A stretch of DNA of 64,000 nucleotides from Methylobacterium sp. SyP6R (GTDB taxonomy: Bacteria > Pseudomonadota > Alphaproteobacteria > Rhizobiales > Beijerinckiaceae), in NCBI RefSeq assembly GCF_019216885.1, contig NZ_JAAQRC020000002.1, forward strand, positions 507,001 to 571,000, given 5' to 3'. The notes beneath the pieces were generated by a model. The model had not been told where the DNA came from and did not search any database. It saw only the letters and a list, made by a program, of their open reading frames with translations. The stretch's first letter is position 1; each line of letters opens with the position of its first letter. The position numbers and the translations under genes were made by a program. Positions 16,750-25,124 of the stretch are shown piece by piece.

Positions 16750-17502
16750 TCAGGCGGCGCGCACGCCGCCATCCGGTCCGTCGCCCGGCGGCGGATCGGC
16801 GCCGTTCGTCCGGGCATCGATGGAGGCCAGCCCGTCGCGGACCATCTGCACCCCGGACACCGACTCGGCCGCCGCCCGGATCGCGGCGCGCTGGCGCTCG
16901 CCGACCAGCGTCCCGTGCAGGGTGACCGTGCCGTCCACCACCGCGACGGAGATCCGGCCTGCGGGGAAAAGGCCCGTCTCGGCGATGGCCGCTTCGACGG
17001 TGGCGCGGATCTCGGCATCGCTCCGGGCGGATGGGCTCGGCGTCGTCGCGCGGGATCGCCCGAGGGCCGCATGCAGGGCCCGCAGGAGATCGGCCCGGGC
17101 GACGATCCCGGCGAGCCGTCCCTGCGCGACGACCGGCAGGCGCCGGATGCGGTGGCGCGCCATCAGCGCGGCGGCCTCGGCGAGCGTCGCCTCGGGCGAG
17201 ACGGTGACGAGGGCGCGGGTCATCACGTCGGAGACGCCCCGCCCGTGCTCCCGGGCATAGGTCTCGGCCAGGCGGCCCGGATCGACGATGTACTGGATCC
17301 AGCCGGGCTGCGGCGGGGCGGTGTCGAGTTCGCGGCGCCTCAGGAAGTCGCCCTCGCTGACGAGGCCGACGAGGGCGCCGGCGCGATCGAGGACGGGCAG
17401 GCCGCTGACCCGCCGCTCCAGCATCAGGGCGATGGCCGCCTCGATCGCAGCATCGTCCTGCACGGTCGCGACCTCGCGGGTCATCACGTCACGCACGATC
17501 AT
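16750..17502 (-). CDS. CBS-pair and BON-domain protein
   Basis: A 250-residue protein. Two CBS motifs are evident: 'IVRDVMTREVATVQDDAAIE' to 'GLVSEGDF' and 'VSDVMTRALVTVSPEATLAE' to 'GIVARADLL', forming an adenine-nucleotide-binding Bateman module. The last about 80 residues are a BON domain ('DAEIRATVEAAIAE...VVDGTVTLHGTLVGERQRAAI'). This combination is common in alphaproteobacterial stress proteins. The ATG at 17502 is chosen over a GTG one codon upstream because GGAGG is then 5 nt away. First gene of a unit with phasin and ADH. Confidence 0.88.
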   Translation of the reverse strand: MIVRDVMTREVATVQDDAAIEAAIALMLERRVSGLPVLDRAGALVGLVSEGDFLRRRELDTAPPQPGWIQYIVDPGRLAETYAREHGRGVSDVMTRALVTVSPEATLAEAAALMARHRIRRLPVVAQGRLAGIVARADLLRALHAALGRSRATTPSPSARSDAEIRATVEAAIAETGLFPAGRISVAVVDGTVTLHGTLVGERQRAAIRAAAESVSGVQMVRDGLASIDARTNGADPPPGDGPDGGVRAA

Positions 17503-17593
17503 CACGGCCTCCGCTCACGGCCTCCGGGGCGTTGCGCCGATCGGCTCCCGAGCGGCGTCGCCCCGTACTCTGGACGGGCCGGGCTGACGGGCC

Positions 17594-17607
17594 TTGATCT
17601 GGATCAG
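17594..17607. promoter_or_regulatory. FixK/FNR-like site TTGATCTGGATCAG
   Basis: This has one mismatch to the dyad TTGAT-N4-ATCAA (final A to G). It lies 92 bp upstream of the CBS-BON start; a class II site would start transcription near 17559. Confidence 0.5.
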
Positions 17608-17638
17608 GGTCCACCGGCCCCGGCGCCCGGCCGTCCGG

Positions 17639-19753
17639 CTACTCGGCGATCACGGCACGGGGCTCGGCCCGGTAGGCGTCGGCCTGCCTCTGCCCGTGGG
17701 GGGCGCCCGGCTTGGTGCCCGGCATGATCTCGAAGCGCGGATCGAACGCGACCATCGTGGCGGCGAGCTGCGCCAGGATCCCGGCATCGCCCTCGACCCG
17801 CGCGGTCCCGTCGGCGATCTGCGCCTCCAGGGTCCTTTCGCCGGTCATCGTCCGCTCGAGCTCGGCCCGGTCGATGGTGAGCGTCAGGTCCGGATTCTCG
17901 GCCTGGAAGCCCGCGATGTTGGTGAGCGTCGCGTTCTCCATCTCGATCACGAACCGTTCGCCGTTGTCCGGCGTGACGAGGTTGATCGTGAAGCGCAGTC
18001 CCTCCGCCTTGCGGCTGTCCATGCGGATGCCGAGGAAGTTCAGGAACAGCTCGGTCGTCATCGCCCGCACCACGTCGGGGCTGCTCGAATTCGCGGTCGC
18101 GCCCTCGGGGATGCCGGAGCGCAGCTCGTAGGCGCCGGAGAGGAAGCTGTTGCGCAGGCCGGGATTCTCCTGCTGATAGCCGATCTGCTCGAAGATGTCG
18201 GCGAGCAGTTCCTTGGCGGCTCGGTTGTGCGGCTCGGCCTGGATCAGCGTGTTCACGATCTCCTGGGCCAGGCGATACTTCCCCTCCTCGTGCAGGCGCC
18301 GGCCGCGGGCGAGGATCGCGCCCGCCCCGCCCATCATCTCGACGTAGAGCGGTGCGCTCTCGGAGGCCGGCAGCGGGATCAGCGTCGCCGGGTTGCAGTC
18401 CCAGAAGCCGAGATAGCGCTGGATCACCCCGCGGCTGTTGTGCTCCGGCGAGCCGTGATAGCCGCGGCAATGCCAGGTCTGCTGCAGGCTTTTCGGCAAG
18501 GCGTAGACAGTGTGGATCTCGTTGATCGTCACGCCCTGGTTTGCCAAGTGGAGCACCTGGTTGTTCATGTGGGCGTAGAGGTCGCGCTGCGCCCGCAGGA
18601 CCTCCTGGATCCGCGCGTTGCCCCAGCGCGGCCAATGGTGGGAGGCAAACATCACCTCGGCTTCGCGGCCGAAGCGGTAGAGCGCCTCGTTGATGTATTT
18701 CGACCAGTTGAGCGGATCGCGCACCGGCGCGCCCCGCAGGGTGTAGATGTTGTGCAGGGAGGCGATGACGTTCTCCGCCATCCAGAGCGCCTTCATGTCC
18801 GGCAGGTAGGTGTTCATCTCGCGGGGCGCTTCGGTGTCCGGCGTGTTCTGGAAGACCATCCGGACACCGTCGACCTCGAATTCCTCGATCGGCTTCTCGA
18901 CGTGGCGCGTCGGGGCGATCAGCCCGCTCGCCCCGGCCGAGACGCGCTGGCCGAGCCCCTGCCCGACATAGCCGTGCGGGCCGGACGGCAGGAGCAGCCC
19001 GTACTGGTAGAACAGGCGCCGGTTCATGGCGTTGCCGGCATAGACGTTCTCCGCCACGGTGTGGGCGAGGAAGCCCGCGGGCGCGATCACCGGCACCTTG
19101 CCGGAGCGCACGTCCTCCTCGTCGACCACGCCGCGCACGCCGCCCCAATGGTCGCCGTGGGTGTGGGAATAGATCACCGCCGAGACCGGCCGCCCCTCGC
19201 CGACATGCTCCTGGAACAGCGCGAGGGCGGCCCGCGCCGTTTCCCGGCTGACGAGCGGATCGAACACGATCCACCCGGTCCGGCCGCGCACGAAGGTGAG
19301 GTCGGAAAGATCGAAGCCGCGCACCTGGTAGATGCCCGGAATCACCTCGTAGAGCCCGTAATTGTTGTTGAGCCGCGAGATCCTGAGCAGGGACGGATGG
19401 ATGGTGTCGAACGCGTCCTCTTCGTCGAGGAACCGGAACGGCCGCATGTCCCAGGCCAGATGACCGGCATCGGCCGGGATCGTCATCGCGGTCATCGGGG
19501 CGATCAGCCCCCTGCGCTGCTCCGCGAAGTCCCGCTCGTCCGAGAAGGGGAGGGTGGACCGCGCCCGCCGCAGCACCTCCCGGGTGAAGGCGGAGGGCGG
19601 CTTGCCCTGCGGGTGGAAATGGTCGGCGAAGGCCGGGACGGTCCGCTCGTCCCCCGCCCGAGGGGCGCCCTCGCCCCAGACGGCGCTGCCGGCGAGGGAG
19701 AAGGCGGCCCCCGCGCCCGGCAGCGCCTTGATGAACGCGCGTCTCGTCGACAT
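17639..19753 (-). CDS. Tat-exported alkyl/aryl sulfatase of the metallo-beta-lactamase type (SdsA/BDS1-like)
   Basis: A 704-residue enzyme. The N-terminus carries a twin-arginine signal ('TRRAFIKALPGAGAAFSLAG'). The MBL fold follows with the zinc motif 'HTHGDH' at residues 197-202 and further ligands near 'APAGFLAHTVAENVYAGNAM' and 'FQNTPDTEAPREMNTYLPD'. A central alkyl-sulfatase dimerisation domain and a C-terminal SCP2-like domain ('MTTELFLNFLGIRM...FVIEMENATL') complete the class III sulfatase layout. It cleaves primary or secondary alkyl sulfates, releasing sulfate in the periplasm. 14-bp direct repeats and a palindromic interspersed repeat lie upstream. Confidence 0.92.
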   Translation of the reverse strand: MSTRRAFIKALPGAGAAFSLAGSAVWGEGAPRAGDERTVPAFADHFHPQGKPPSAFTREVLRRARSTLPFSDERDFAEQRRGLIAPMTAMTIPADAGHLAWDMRPFRFLDEEDAFDTIHPSLLRISRLNNNYGLYEVIPGIYQVRGFDLSDLTFVRGRTGWIVFDPLVSRETARAALALFQEHVGEGRPVSAVIYSHTHGDHWGGVRGVVDEEDVRSGKVPVIAPAGFLAHTVAENVYAGNAMNRRLFYQYGLLLPSGPHGYVGQGLGQRVSAGASGLIAPTRHVEKPIEEFEVDGVRMVFQNTPDTEAPREMNTYLPDMKALWMAENVIASLHNIYTLRGAPVRDPLNWSKYINEALYRFGREAEVMFASHHWPRWGNARIQEVLRAQRDLYAHMNNQVLHLANQGVTINEIHTVYALPKSLQQTWHCRGYHGSPEHNSRGVIQRYLGFWDCNPATLIPLPASESAPLYVEMMGGAGAILARGRRLHEEGKYRLAQEIVNTLIQAEPHNRAAKELLADIFEQIGYQQENPGLRNSFLSGAYELRSGIPEGATANSSSPDVVRAMTTELFLNFLGIRMDSRKAEGLRFTINLVTPDNGERFVIEMENATLTNIAGFQAENPDLTLTIDRAELERTMTGERTLEAQIADGTARVEGDAGILAQLAATMVAFDPRFEIMPGTKPGAPHGQRQADAYRAEPRAVIAE

Positions 19754-19818
19754 CGGCTCGCTCCGTTCCGGGCGGGTCGAGCCGGAAGGCCCGGCTCGGT
19801 CGGCGCAAAGGCAATCGC

Positions 19819-19846
19819 GCCAAGTCTTTGGTGCCAAGTCTTTAGT
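19819..19846. repeat. 2 x 14-bp direct repeat upstream of the MBL sulfatase gene
   Basis: Two tandem copies of GCCAAGTCTTTGGT (one substitution), with a further GCCAAGTC at 28-bp phase (about 19861). It lies 65 bp upstream of the start at 19753. Confidence 0.8.
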
Positions 19847-19918
19847 GACGAATCGCAAGTGCCAAGTCGTCGGCACCCACGGTCCTCGCCGGGGCGGATC
19901 ATCCGAGGGGCCCACCTC

Positions 19919-20060
19919 TCCCACCCGCGACCTCATCTGAGGTGTTGGTCGATCGAAGATCGGCTGACCTCGAAGGAGGGCTCCAGGGATCGCCGAGACT
20001 TCTGGATCCCTCCTTCGAGGCTCCTTTCAGTCGCACCTCAGGATGAGGTTGCGGGTGGGA
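19919..20060. repeat. Interspersed palindromic repeat, copy A
   Basis: An approximately 142-bp element whose ends are inverted (TCCCACCCGCGACCTCAT at one end, ATGAGGTTGCGGGTGGGA at the other) and whose interior contains further inverted blocks (CGAAGGAGGG / CCCTCCTTCG). It is closely related to copies at 46228-46370 and 54156-54301. It lies between the MBL sulfatase and a small Tat-type gene. Confidence 0.85.
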
Positions 20061-20131
20061 CGGAGGATCACCGCGGCCTTCTTGCACCTCATGTACCGTA
20101 GTCGGCGCCGGATACTCGTCCGTGCAAACCA

Positions 20132-20404
20132 TCAACGCCAGGTGCAGACCCGGCGCCCGCCCCGCCACCAGCAGACGCGGCGCCGCCGCCGTGGGGCCAC
20201 GATGACGGCCTGGGCCTTCTGCACGAGCGGGTCGTCGTTCGGCCCGCCGACCTGCCCCAGGCTCGCCATCCCAACGCTCGGCATCGCGGCTTCGGCGGTT
20301 CGCGCCGCGACGGCGAGCCCGGCCGCCGCCACGGCGGCGGACGAGAAGCCCGCCAGGACGGCACGACGCGACAGCGTTTCCCGGGTTCCCTTCATCGATC
20401 CCAT
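20132..20404 (-). CDS. Small exported protein with Tat-like signal
   Basis: A 90-residue protein: twin-arginine signal ('ETLSRRAVLAGFSSAAVAAA', cleavage near 'AEA'), then a short mature region ending in a strongly basic tail ('APRRRRRVCWWRGGRRVCTW'). The ATG at 20404 is chosen because GGGAG sits 8 nt upstream; two other in-frame ATGs are possible. It lies 61 bp downstream of the HdeD-like gene on the same strand. Function unknown. Confidence 0.68.
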   Translation of the reverse strand: MGSMKGTRETLSRRAVLAGFSSAAVAAAGLAVAARTAEAAMPSVGMASLGQVGGPNDDPLVQKAQAVIVAPRRRRRVCWWRGGRRVCTWR

Positions 20405-20465
20405 GGCCTTCACTCCCTGGTTGGACTGCATGTCGAACCCGCATGGCGGCGCCACCGGGGCCGTC

Positions 20466-21053
20466 TCACCGCGAGAGGGCCGGCGCGGCCTGTGCCTCGC
20501 CGAACAGGCCGACCCCGAGCCAGGACAGGCCGGTGCCCAGGAGGTCGCAGGAGACGAACAGCCCGATCGCCCACAGGCCGGAATACGGCCACTGCCCGAT
20601 GATGGCGGCGCCCAGCAGCACCGAGAGCACGGAGAACAGGATCACGGCGGCGCGGGACGTCCGCATCTCGTGGGCGGCGGCCCAGATCGCCCGCGCCACG
20701 CCCGAGGCGATCAGGGTTGCCCCGAGAACGAGCGTGAGGGCGAGCGAGGCCTCGAGGGGCCGGAAGACCGCGTAGAGCCCGCCGATGAGATACATCAGGC
20801 CGGCCAGGAAGCGCCCGATGCGGGAGCTGAGCGCTTCCGCCTCGTCGGACCGCGCGAGGGCTTCGACGATCTCGACGATGCCGGCGACGAGCAACAGGAT
20901 GCCGAACCACAGCGTGCTGGCGATCGTCAGCGTCGTGACCATGAACAGGCCCGCGGCACCGAGGAGCAGCAAGGCGCAGCCGATCGCGATGAACCATCCA
21001 CGGTCGCGCCCCGCGCCGAGCGGCGACCGATCGAAGATTGCCGAACCGCTCAT
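20466..21053 (-). CDS. HdeD-family (DUF308) membrane protein
   Basis: A 195-residue protein of six hydrophobic helices in three hairpins ('GWFIAIGCALLLLGAAGLFM', 'LWFGILLLVAGIVEIVEAL', 'AGLMYLIGGLYAVFRPLEAS', 'LTLVLGATLIASGVARAIWA' and two more), the DUF308/HdeD pattern of acid-resistance membrane proteins. Family function is poorly defined beyond acid-stress association. An FNR/FixK dyad lies 85 bp upstream (21138-21151), and a class II start would give a leader of about 50 nt. Confidence 0.87.
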   Translation of the reverse strand: MSGSAIFDRSPLGAGRDRGWFIAIGCALLLLGAAGLFMVTTLTIASTLWFGILLLVAGIVEIVEALARSDEAEALSSRIGRFLAGLMYLIGGLYAVFRPLEASLALTLVLGATLIASGVARAIWAAAHEMRTSRAAVILFSVLSVLLGAAIIGQWPYSGLWAIGLFVSCDLLGTGLSWLGVGLFGEAQAAPALSR

Positions 21054-21137
21054 CTGTCGCCTCCATCTTCAGTTGTGAGCGAGAGTCGATAGTGTCGAAA
21101 TGGTCGGGATTGTGTGGGCGATATTGACGGTATGGCG

Positions 21138-21151
21138 TTGATGTGGATCAA
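21138..21151. promoter_or_regulatory. FNR/FixK-type box TTGATGTGGATCAA between hdeD-like and mscS-like genes
   Basis: A perfect dyad (TTGAT-GTGG-ATCAA) located between divergent genes. Spacing fits the minus-strand HdeD-like gene well (predicted leader about 50 nt); for the plus-strand MscS-like gene the predicted start of transcription (about 21186) would leave only 8 nt before the ATG at 21194. Confidence 0.62.
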
Positions 21152-21193
21152 TATGAAGTATTCCGCCGGGCGCGGTACGATCCCGCCGCTCGG

Positions 21194-23191
21194 ATGGCCG
21201 AGGGGCTCGTCGGAGACGGGACATCCCCTGCCGTGTTCGATCGCCGCCGCCCGCGCCCGACCTGCCCCCGGCTTCCGGCCTCGGCTTCCCTTGTCCTCAT
21301 CCTCATGACCGTGGAGGGCCGCGCGGCGTCCACGCATGCCGACTGGTCCGAGGCGGTGGTCGAGCCGGTCGACCGGGCCGTGGCGGCGTTCTCCGGCGGG
21401 CTGCGGGCGCGGCTCGACCAGATGATGGCGGCCGGCACCGATCTCGACCTCGTCCGCTCCACCCTCGCCGCCGCCGACTGGTCGCCGATGCCGCTCCTGG
21501 CCGGGATCGCGGCCGTGCTGGTCGCGGGCCTCGCGGCATACCGGCTGACGGCCCGCACCCATGGCGACGCCGTCGGGGGAGCGAGCGGGAGGTTTCTCGC
21601 ACGCCGCGTCCTCGCCGCCGCCGCCGCGCTGGCCGCCGGCCTCGTCGCCGCCACCCTCGTCGCCGGGGAGGCGGAGGCCGTCCGTCGCACCTTGCGCGCC
21701 TGGGCCCTCGTCGTCCCGCTCGCCGGGCTCGCCGCGTCGCTGATCCGGGCCGCGATCCTGGAGCGATCCGCCGCCCCGCACCGCAAGCGTCTCGGTCCGC
21801 TGGCGCGGGACCTTACCGTGGCGGTGACCTGGGCGCTCGGCGGCATCGCCCTCCTGAGGACGCTGGCGATCTGGGAGGCCGGCAGCGGCCTGCGCGACCT
21901 CGTCGGGACGGCGTTCGTGGCGCTGCCGACCGCCTGCCTGATCGCGGGCGCCTATCTGCGCTCCGGCCGGCCGCTCGCCGCCGCGCTCGCCGGACCGCGT
22001 CCGCGCAGCGGGGCGCGGCGCCTCCTCGCCCGGTGCTGGCCGGTCGCCGCCGTCGCCGTCGTCGCGGTGACACTCGCGGCCTCGCAGGTGGCGACGACGC
22101 TCGGGCGCCCGCTCCCGCCGCTCGCGACCCTGGTCACGCTGGTCCTCGTGCTGACCTGGCCGCATTGCGACGGGCGGATCGCCGCCTGGGCCGAACGGGG
22201 TTTCCAGGTCGAGACGGTCCCGGCGGCGGCGGTCGCGGCCCGCCGCACCGCCCGGATGGCGCTCGCCGCGGTGATCGGCGCGGCGCTCGCCGCCCTGTGG
22301 GGGGCGCCCGCCGCCCTCGGTCTCGGCATCGCGGTCGGAACGCTCGCCCGGACCCTGATGGAGATCGCCGCCGTCGCGCTCGCCACCGCCTATCTGTGGA
22401 ACGTGATCGGGGTCGCCGCCGGCCGGCTCCTGGCCGGGGAGCGGGGCGCGGGGGCGGAATCCGGGGGCGAGGAGGCCGAGGAGGCGCCGCGGACGCGCCT
22501 CGGCACGGTCCTGCCCCTGCTCGCCGGGGCGGCGAAGGCGGGGCTCGCCGCGCTCGCGGTCCTGTCGGTCCTCCTGGCGCTCGGGATCAACGTCTGGCCC
22601 CTGGTCACCGGGCTGTCGGTGTTCGGCCTCGCCATCGGCTTCGGCTCCCAATCCCTGGTCAAGGACGTGGTGTCGGGCCTGTTCTTCCTTGCCGACGACG
22701 CCTTCCGCCTCGGCGAATACATCGAGACCGCCGGCGCCAAGGGCAGCGTGGAGAAGATCTCGATCCGCTCGGTCTCGCTGCGCCATCCTCGCGGCGCGCT
22801 CGCGACCATCCCCTACGGCCAGATCGGCAAGGTGCAGAACTACAGCCGCGACTGGGTCATCGAGAAGCTGGCCTTCCGGGTCGCCTTCGACACCGACGTC
22901 GAGAAGGTGCGCCGGCTGTTCAAGCAGATCGGCCGGGACCTCGAGGCCGATCCGGAGTTGCGCCCGGATCTGCTGGAGCCGTTCAAGAGCCAGGGCATCG
23001 CCGCGGTCGAGGACGGGACGCTGGTCATCCGGGGCAAGTTCAAGGCCCGCGCCGGGCGGCAATTCGCGATTCGGAAGGCCGTGCTGGCGGCGGTGCAGCG
23101 GGCCTTCCACGACAACGGCATCGTCGCGGTCGCGCATCCGAGCCTGATGCCCGGCACGCGCGGCCCACTGGCAGAGCACGCCGCCCGCTGA
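21194..23191 (+). CDS. MscS-family mechanosensitive channel
   Basis: A 665-residue protein with a possible signal peptide, multiple membrane helices between about residues 90 and 480, and the conserved MscS core: the pore helix and following beta domain 'GLSVFGLAIGFGSQSLVKDV', 'FFLADDAFRLGEYIE', 'IPYGQIGKVQNYSRDWV'. It is much larger than E. coli MscS (286 aa), like YbdG/MscM-type channels with extra helices. It acts as a tension-gated solute release valve. The start is uncertain: ATG 21194 has no clear ribosome-binding site and a GTG at 21232 would also yield a signal-bearing product. Confidence 0.87.
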   Translation: MAEGLVGDGTSPAVFDRRRPRPTCPRLPASASLVLILMTVEGRAASTHADWSEAVVEPVDRAVAAFSGGLRARLDQMMAAGTDLDLVRSTLAAADWSPMPLLAGIAAVLVAGLAAYRLTARTHGDAVGGASGRFLARRVLAAAAALAAGLVAATLVAGEAEAVRRTLRAWALVVPLAGLAASLIRAAILERSAAPHRKRLGPLARDLTVAVTWALGGIALLRTLAIWEAGSGLRDLVGTAFVALPTACLIAGAYLRSGRPLAAALAGPRPRSGARRLLARCWPVAAVAVVAVTLAASQVATTLGRPLPPLATLVTLVLVLTWPHCDGRIAAWAERGFQVETVPAAAVAARRTARMALAAVIGAALAALWGAPAALGLGIAVGTLARTLMEIAAVALATAYLWNVIGVAAGRLLAGERGAGAESGGEEAEEAPRTRLGTVLPLLAGAAKAGLAALAVLSVLLALGINVWPLVTGLSVFGLAIGFGSQSLVKDVVSGLFFLADDAFRLGEYIETAGAKGSVEKISIRSVSLRHPRGALATIPYGQIGKVQNYSRDWVIEKLAFRVAFDTDVEKVRRLFKQIGRDLEADPELRPDLLEPFKSQGIAAVEDGTLVIRGKFKARAGRQFAIRKAVLAAVQRAFHDNGIVAVAHPSLMPGTRGPLAEHAAR

Positions 23192-23232
23192 GCCCTCACT
23201 CCCCGGGCGACGAAACGCCGTGCGGCCCGGCA

Positions 23233-23246
23233 TTGACCTGGCTCAA
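23233..23246. promoter_or_regulatory. FixK-type box TTGACCTGGCTCAA before the aquaporin gene
   Basis: An exact TTGA-N6-TCAA match, centred 118 bp upstream of the aquaporin ATG; a class II site would give a leader of about 77 nt. Confidence 0.62.
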
Positions 23247-23357
23247 ACCGGCCGGGCCGGCGCGCCCCTACGATGCACGACCGCGACGGCCGCGGGCGGC
23301 CCGGCGCCTTCACCGCCGCGCTCCCGCGACCGGCCCACCTGACGGAGGGAGGCCGCC

Positions 23358-24092
23358 ATGGACATCCGCAAATGCACCGCCGAGGCGATCGGCACCTTCT
23401 GGCTCACCTTCGCCGGCTGCGGCAGCGCCGTCATCGCCGCCGCCTTCCCGCAGGTCGGTATCGGGCTCCTCGGCGTCGCGCTCGCCTTCGGTCTCACCGT
23501 CGTCACCATGGCCTACGCGATCGGCCACATCTCGGGCTGCCACCTCAACCCGGCGGTGACGATCGGGCTTGCGGCCGGAGGCCGGTTTCCCGCCCACGAC
23601 ATCGCGCCCTACGTGATCGCGCAGGTTCTCGGCGGCCTCGTCGCGGCGGCTCTGCTCTACGCGATCGCCGCCGGCGCGCCCGGCTTCGACCTCGCCAAGG
23701 GCTTTGCGGCCAACGGCTACGGCGAGCACTCGCCCGGGCAGTATTCCCTGATGTCCTGCCTCCTCGCCGAGGTGGTGCTGACGGCGATGTTCCTGTTCGT
23801 GATCATGGGGGCGACCCACGGCAAGGCGCCGGTGGGCTTTGCGCCCCTGGCGATCGGCCTGTGCCTGACCCTCGTCCACCTCGTCGGCATCCCGATCACC
23901 AACCTGTCGGTCAATCCGGCCCGCAGCACCGGCCCGGCCGTGTTCGTAGGCGGATGGGCGCTGGCGCAGCTGTGGCTGTTCTGGGTCGCGCCGATCGCCG
24001 GCGGGGTCCTGGGCGGCGTCCTCTACCGCGCGATGAGCGAGGAGCCCCCGGTCCAGGTCGCCGGCATGGCACCGCCCGCCCCGGCGGAGTGA
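23358..24092 (+). CDS. aqpZ: Aquaporin Z
   Basis: A 244-residue six-helix channel. Both NPA loops are present ('HLNPAVTIG', Asn64-Pro-Ala; 'SVNPARSTG', Asn186-Pro-Ala), and the selectivity-filter positions His174 and Arg189 match those of E. coli AqpZ, indicating a water-selective rather than glycerol-conducting channel. GGAGG lies upstream of the ATG. It precedes the FGE/arylsulfatase pair on the same strand and has its own FixK-type box. Confidence 0.94.
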   Translation: MDIRKCTAEAIGTFWLTFAGCGSAVIAAAFPQVGIGLLGVALAFGLTVVTMAYAIGHISGCHLNPAVTIGLAAGGRFPAHDIAPYVIAQVLGGLVAAALLYAIAAGAPGFDLAKGFAANGYGEHSPGQYSLMSCLLAEVVLTAMFLFVIMGATHGKAPVGFAPLAIGLCLTLVHLVGIPITNLSVNPARSTGPAVFVGGWALAQLWLFWVAPIAGGVLGGVLYRAMSEEPPVQVAGMAPPAPAE

Positions 24093-24152
24093 GCCGGGAT
24101 CGGAACCCCGACGACCCCGACGACCCGATCCGAAGACGCCGAGGAGCGAGCG

Positions 24153-25124
24153 ATGCCGCACGCGATTCCCCTCGACCGCCCCGACGCACCGCCGGCACGG
24201 GACGACATGGTCTTCCTGCCCGGCGGAACCTTCCGCATGGGCTCGGACCGCCACTATCCCGAGGAGGCGCCGGTCCACCGCGTCGCCGTCGACGGGTTCT
24301 GGATCGACCGCACGCCGGTCACGAATGCCCGGTTCCGCGCCTTCGTGCGGGCGACGGGCCACGTGACGCTCGCCGAGCGGGCGCCGCGCGCCGCGGATTA
24401 TCCGGGCGCGCTCCCGCACAAGCTGAAGCCGGGCTCGCTCGTGTTCAAGCCGCCGAAGGGACCGGTCGACCTGCGCAACCCCCTCGCCTGGTGGCGCTTC
24501 CGGCCCGGCGCGCATTGGCGCTGCCCGCTCGGGCCCGGCTCCTCGATCGCCGGCCTCGACGACCATCCGGTGGTGCACGTCGCCTATGCCGATGCCGCGG
24601 CCTACGCGGCCTGGGCCGGCAAGGCGCTGCCGACCGAGGCGGAATGGGAATACGCGGCGCGCGGCGGCCTCGACGGGGCCGAATTCGCCTGGGGCGACAC
24701 GCTCGTGCCGGGCGGGCGGCACCGGGCCAATACCTGGCAGGGCGCCTTCCCGTACGAGAACTCGGCCGAGGACGGCTACGAGCGCACCTCGCCGGTCACC
24801 GCCTTCCCGCCGAACGGCTACGGCCTGCACGACATGATCGGCAACGTCTGGGAGTGGACCGCCGATTTCTTCGTGCCGCGCCACCCCGACGAGGCGCCGG
24901 GCGCCTGCTGCATTCCCCGGAACCCTCGCGGGGGCCGGGAGGACGCGAGCTACGATCCGGGCGAGCCCGCGGGTCCCATCCCGCGCCGGGTGCTCAAGGG
25001 CGGCTCGCATCTCTGCGCGCCGAATTACTGCCGCCGCTACCGCCCGGCGGCGCGCCACCCCCACCCGGTCGATACCTCCACGAGCCATGTCGGCTTCCGC
25101 TGCGTCGAGAGGAGAGGGCCATGA
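24153..25124 (+). CDS. Formylglycine-generating enzyme (sulfatase-modifying factor)
   Basis: A 323-residue SUMF1/FGE-sulfatase-domain protein. Motifs include 'VFLPGGTFRMGSD' (start of the domain), 'LPTEAEWEYAARGG', 'DMIGNVWEWT' and the catalytic block 'GGSHLCAPNYCRRYRPAAR', in which Cys288 and Cys293 correspond to the copper-binding pair of aerobic FGE. It oxidises the Cys in CxPxR/CxAxR of type I sulfatases to formylglycine. Its stop overlaps the ATG of the arylsulfatase (ATGA), so enzyme and client are translationally coupled. The requirement for O2 is notable beside FixK-type boxes. Confidence 0.93.
   Translation: MPHAIPLDRPDAPPARDDMVFLPGGTFRMGSDRHYPEEAPVHRVAVDGFWIDRTPVTNARFRAFVRATGHVTLAERAPRAADYPGALPHKLKPGSLVFKPPKGPVDLRNPLAWWRFRPGAHWRCPLGPGSSIAGLDDHPVVHVAYADAAAYAAWAGKALPTEAEWEYAARGGLDGAEFAWGDTLVPGGRHRANTWQGAFPYENSAEDGYERTSPVTAFPPNGYGLHDMIGNVWEWTADFFVPRHPDEAPGACCIPRNPRGGREDASYDPGEPAGPIPRRVLKGGSHLCAPNYCRRYRPAARHPHPVDTSTSHVGFRCVERRGP

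Noticed and set aside
17594..20101. 835-codon plus-strand frame opposite the MBL sulfatase
   Set aside because: It is antisense to a clear enzyme with intact motifs; composition is the Asp/Arg/His-rich pattern typical of high-GC shadows.
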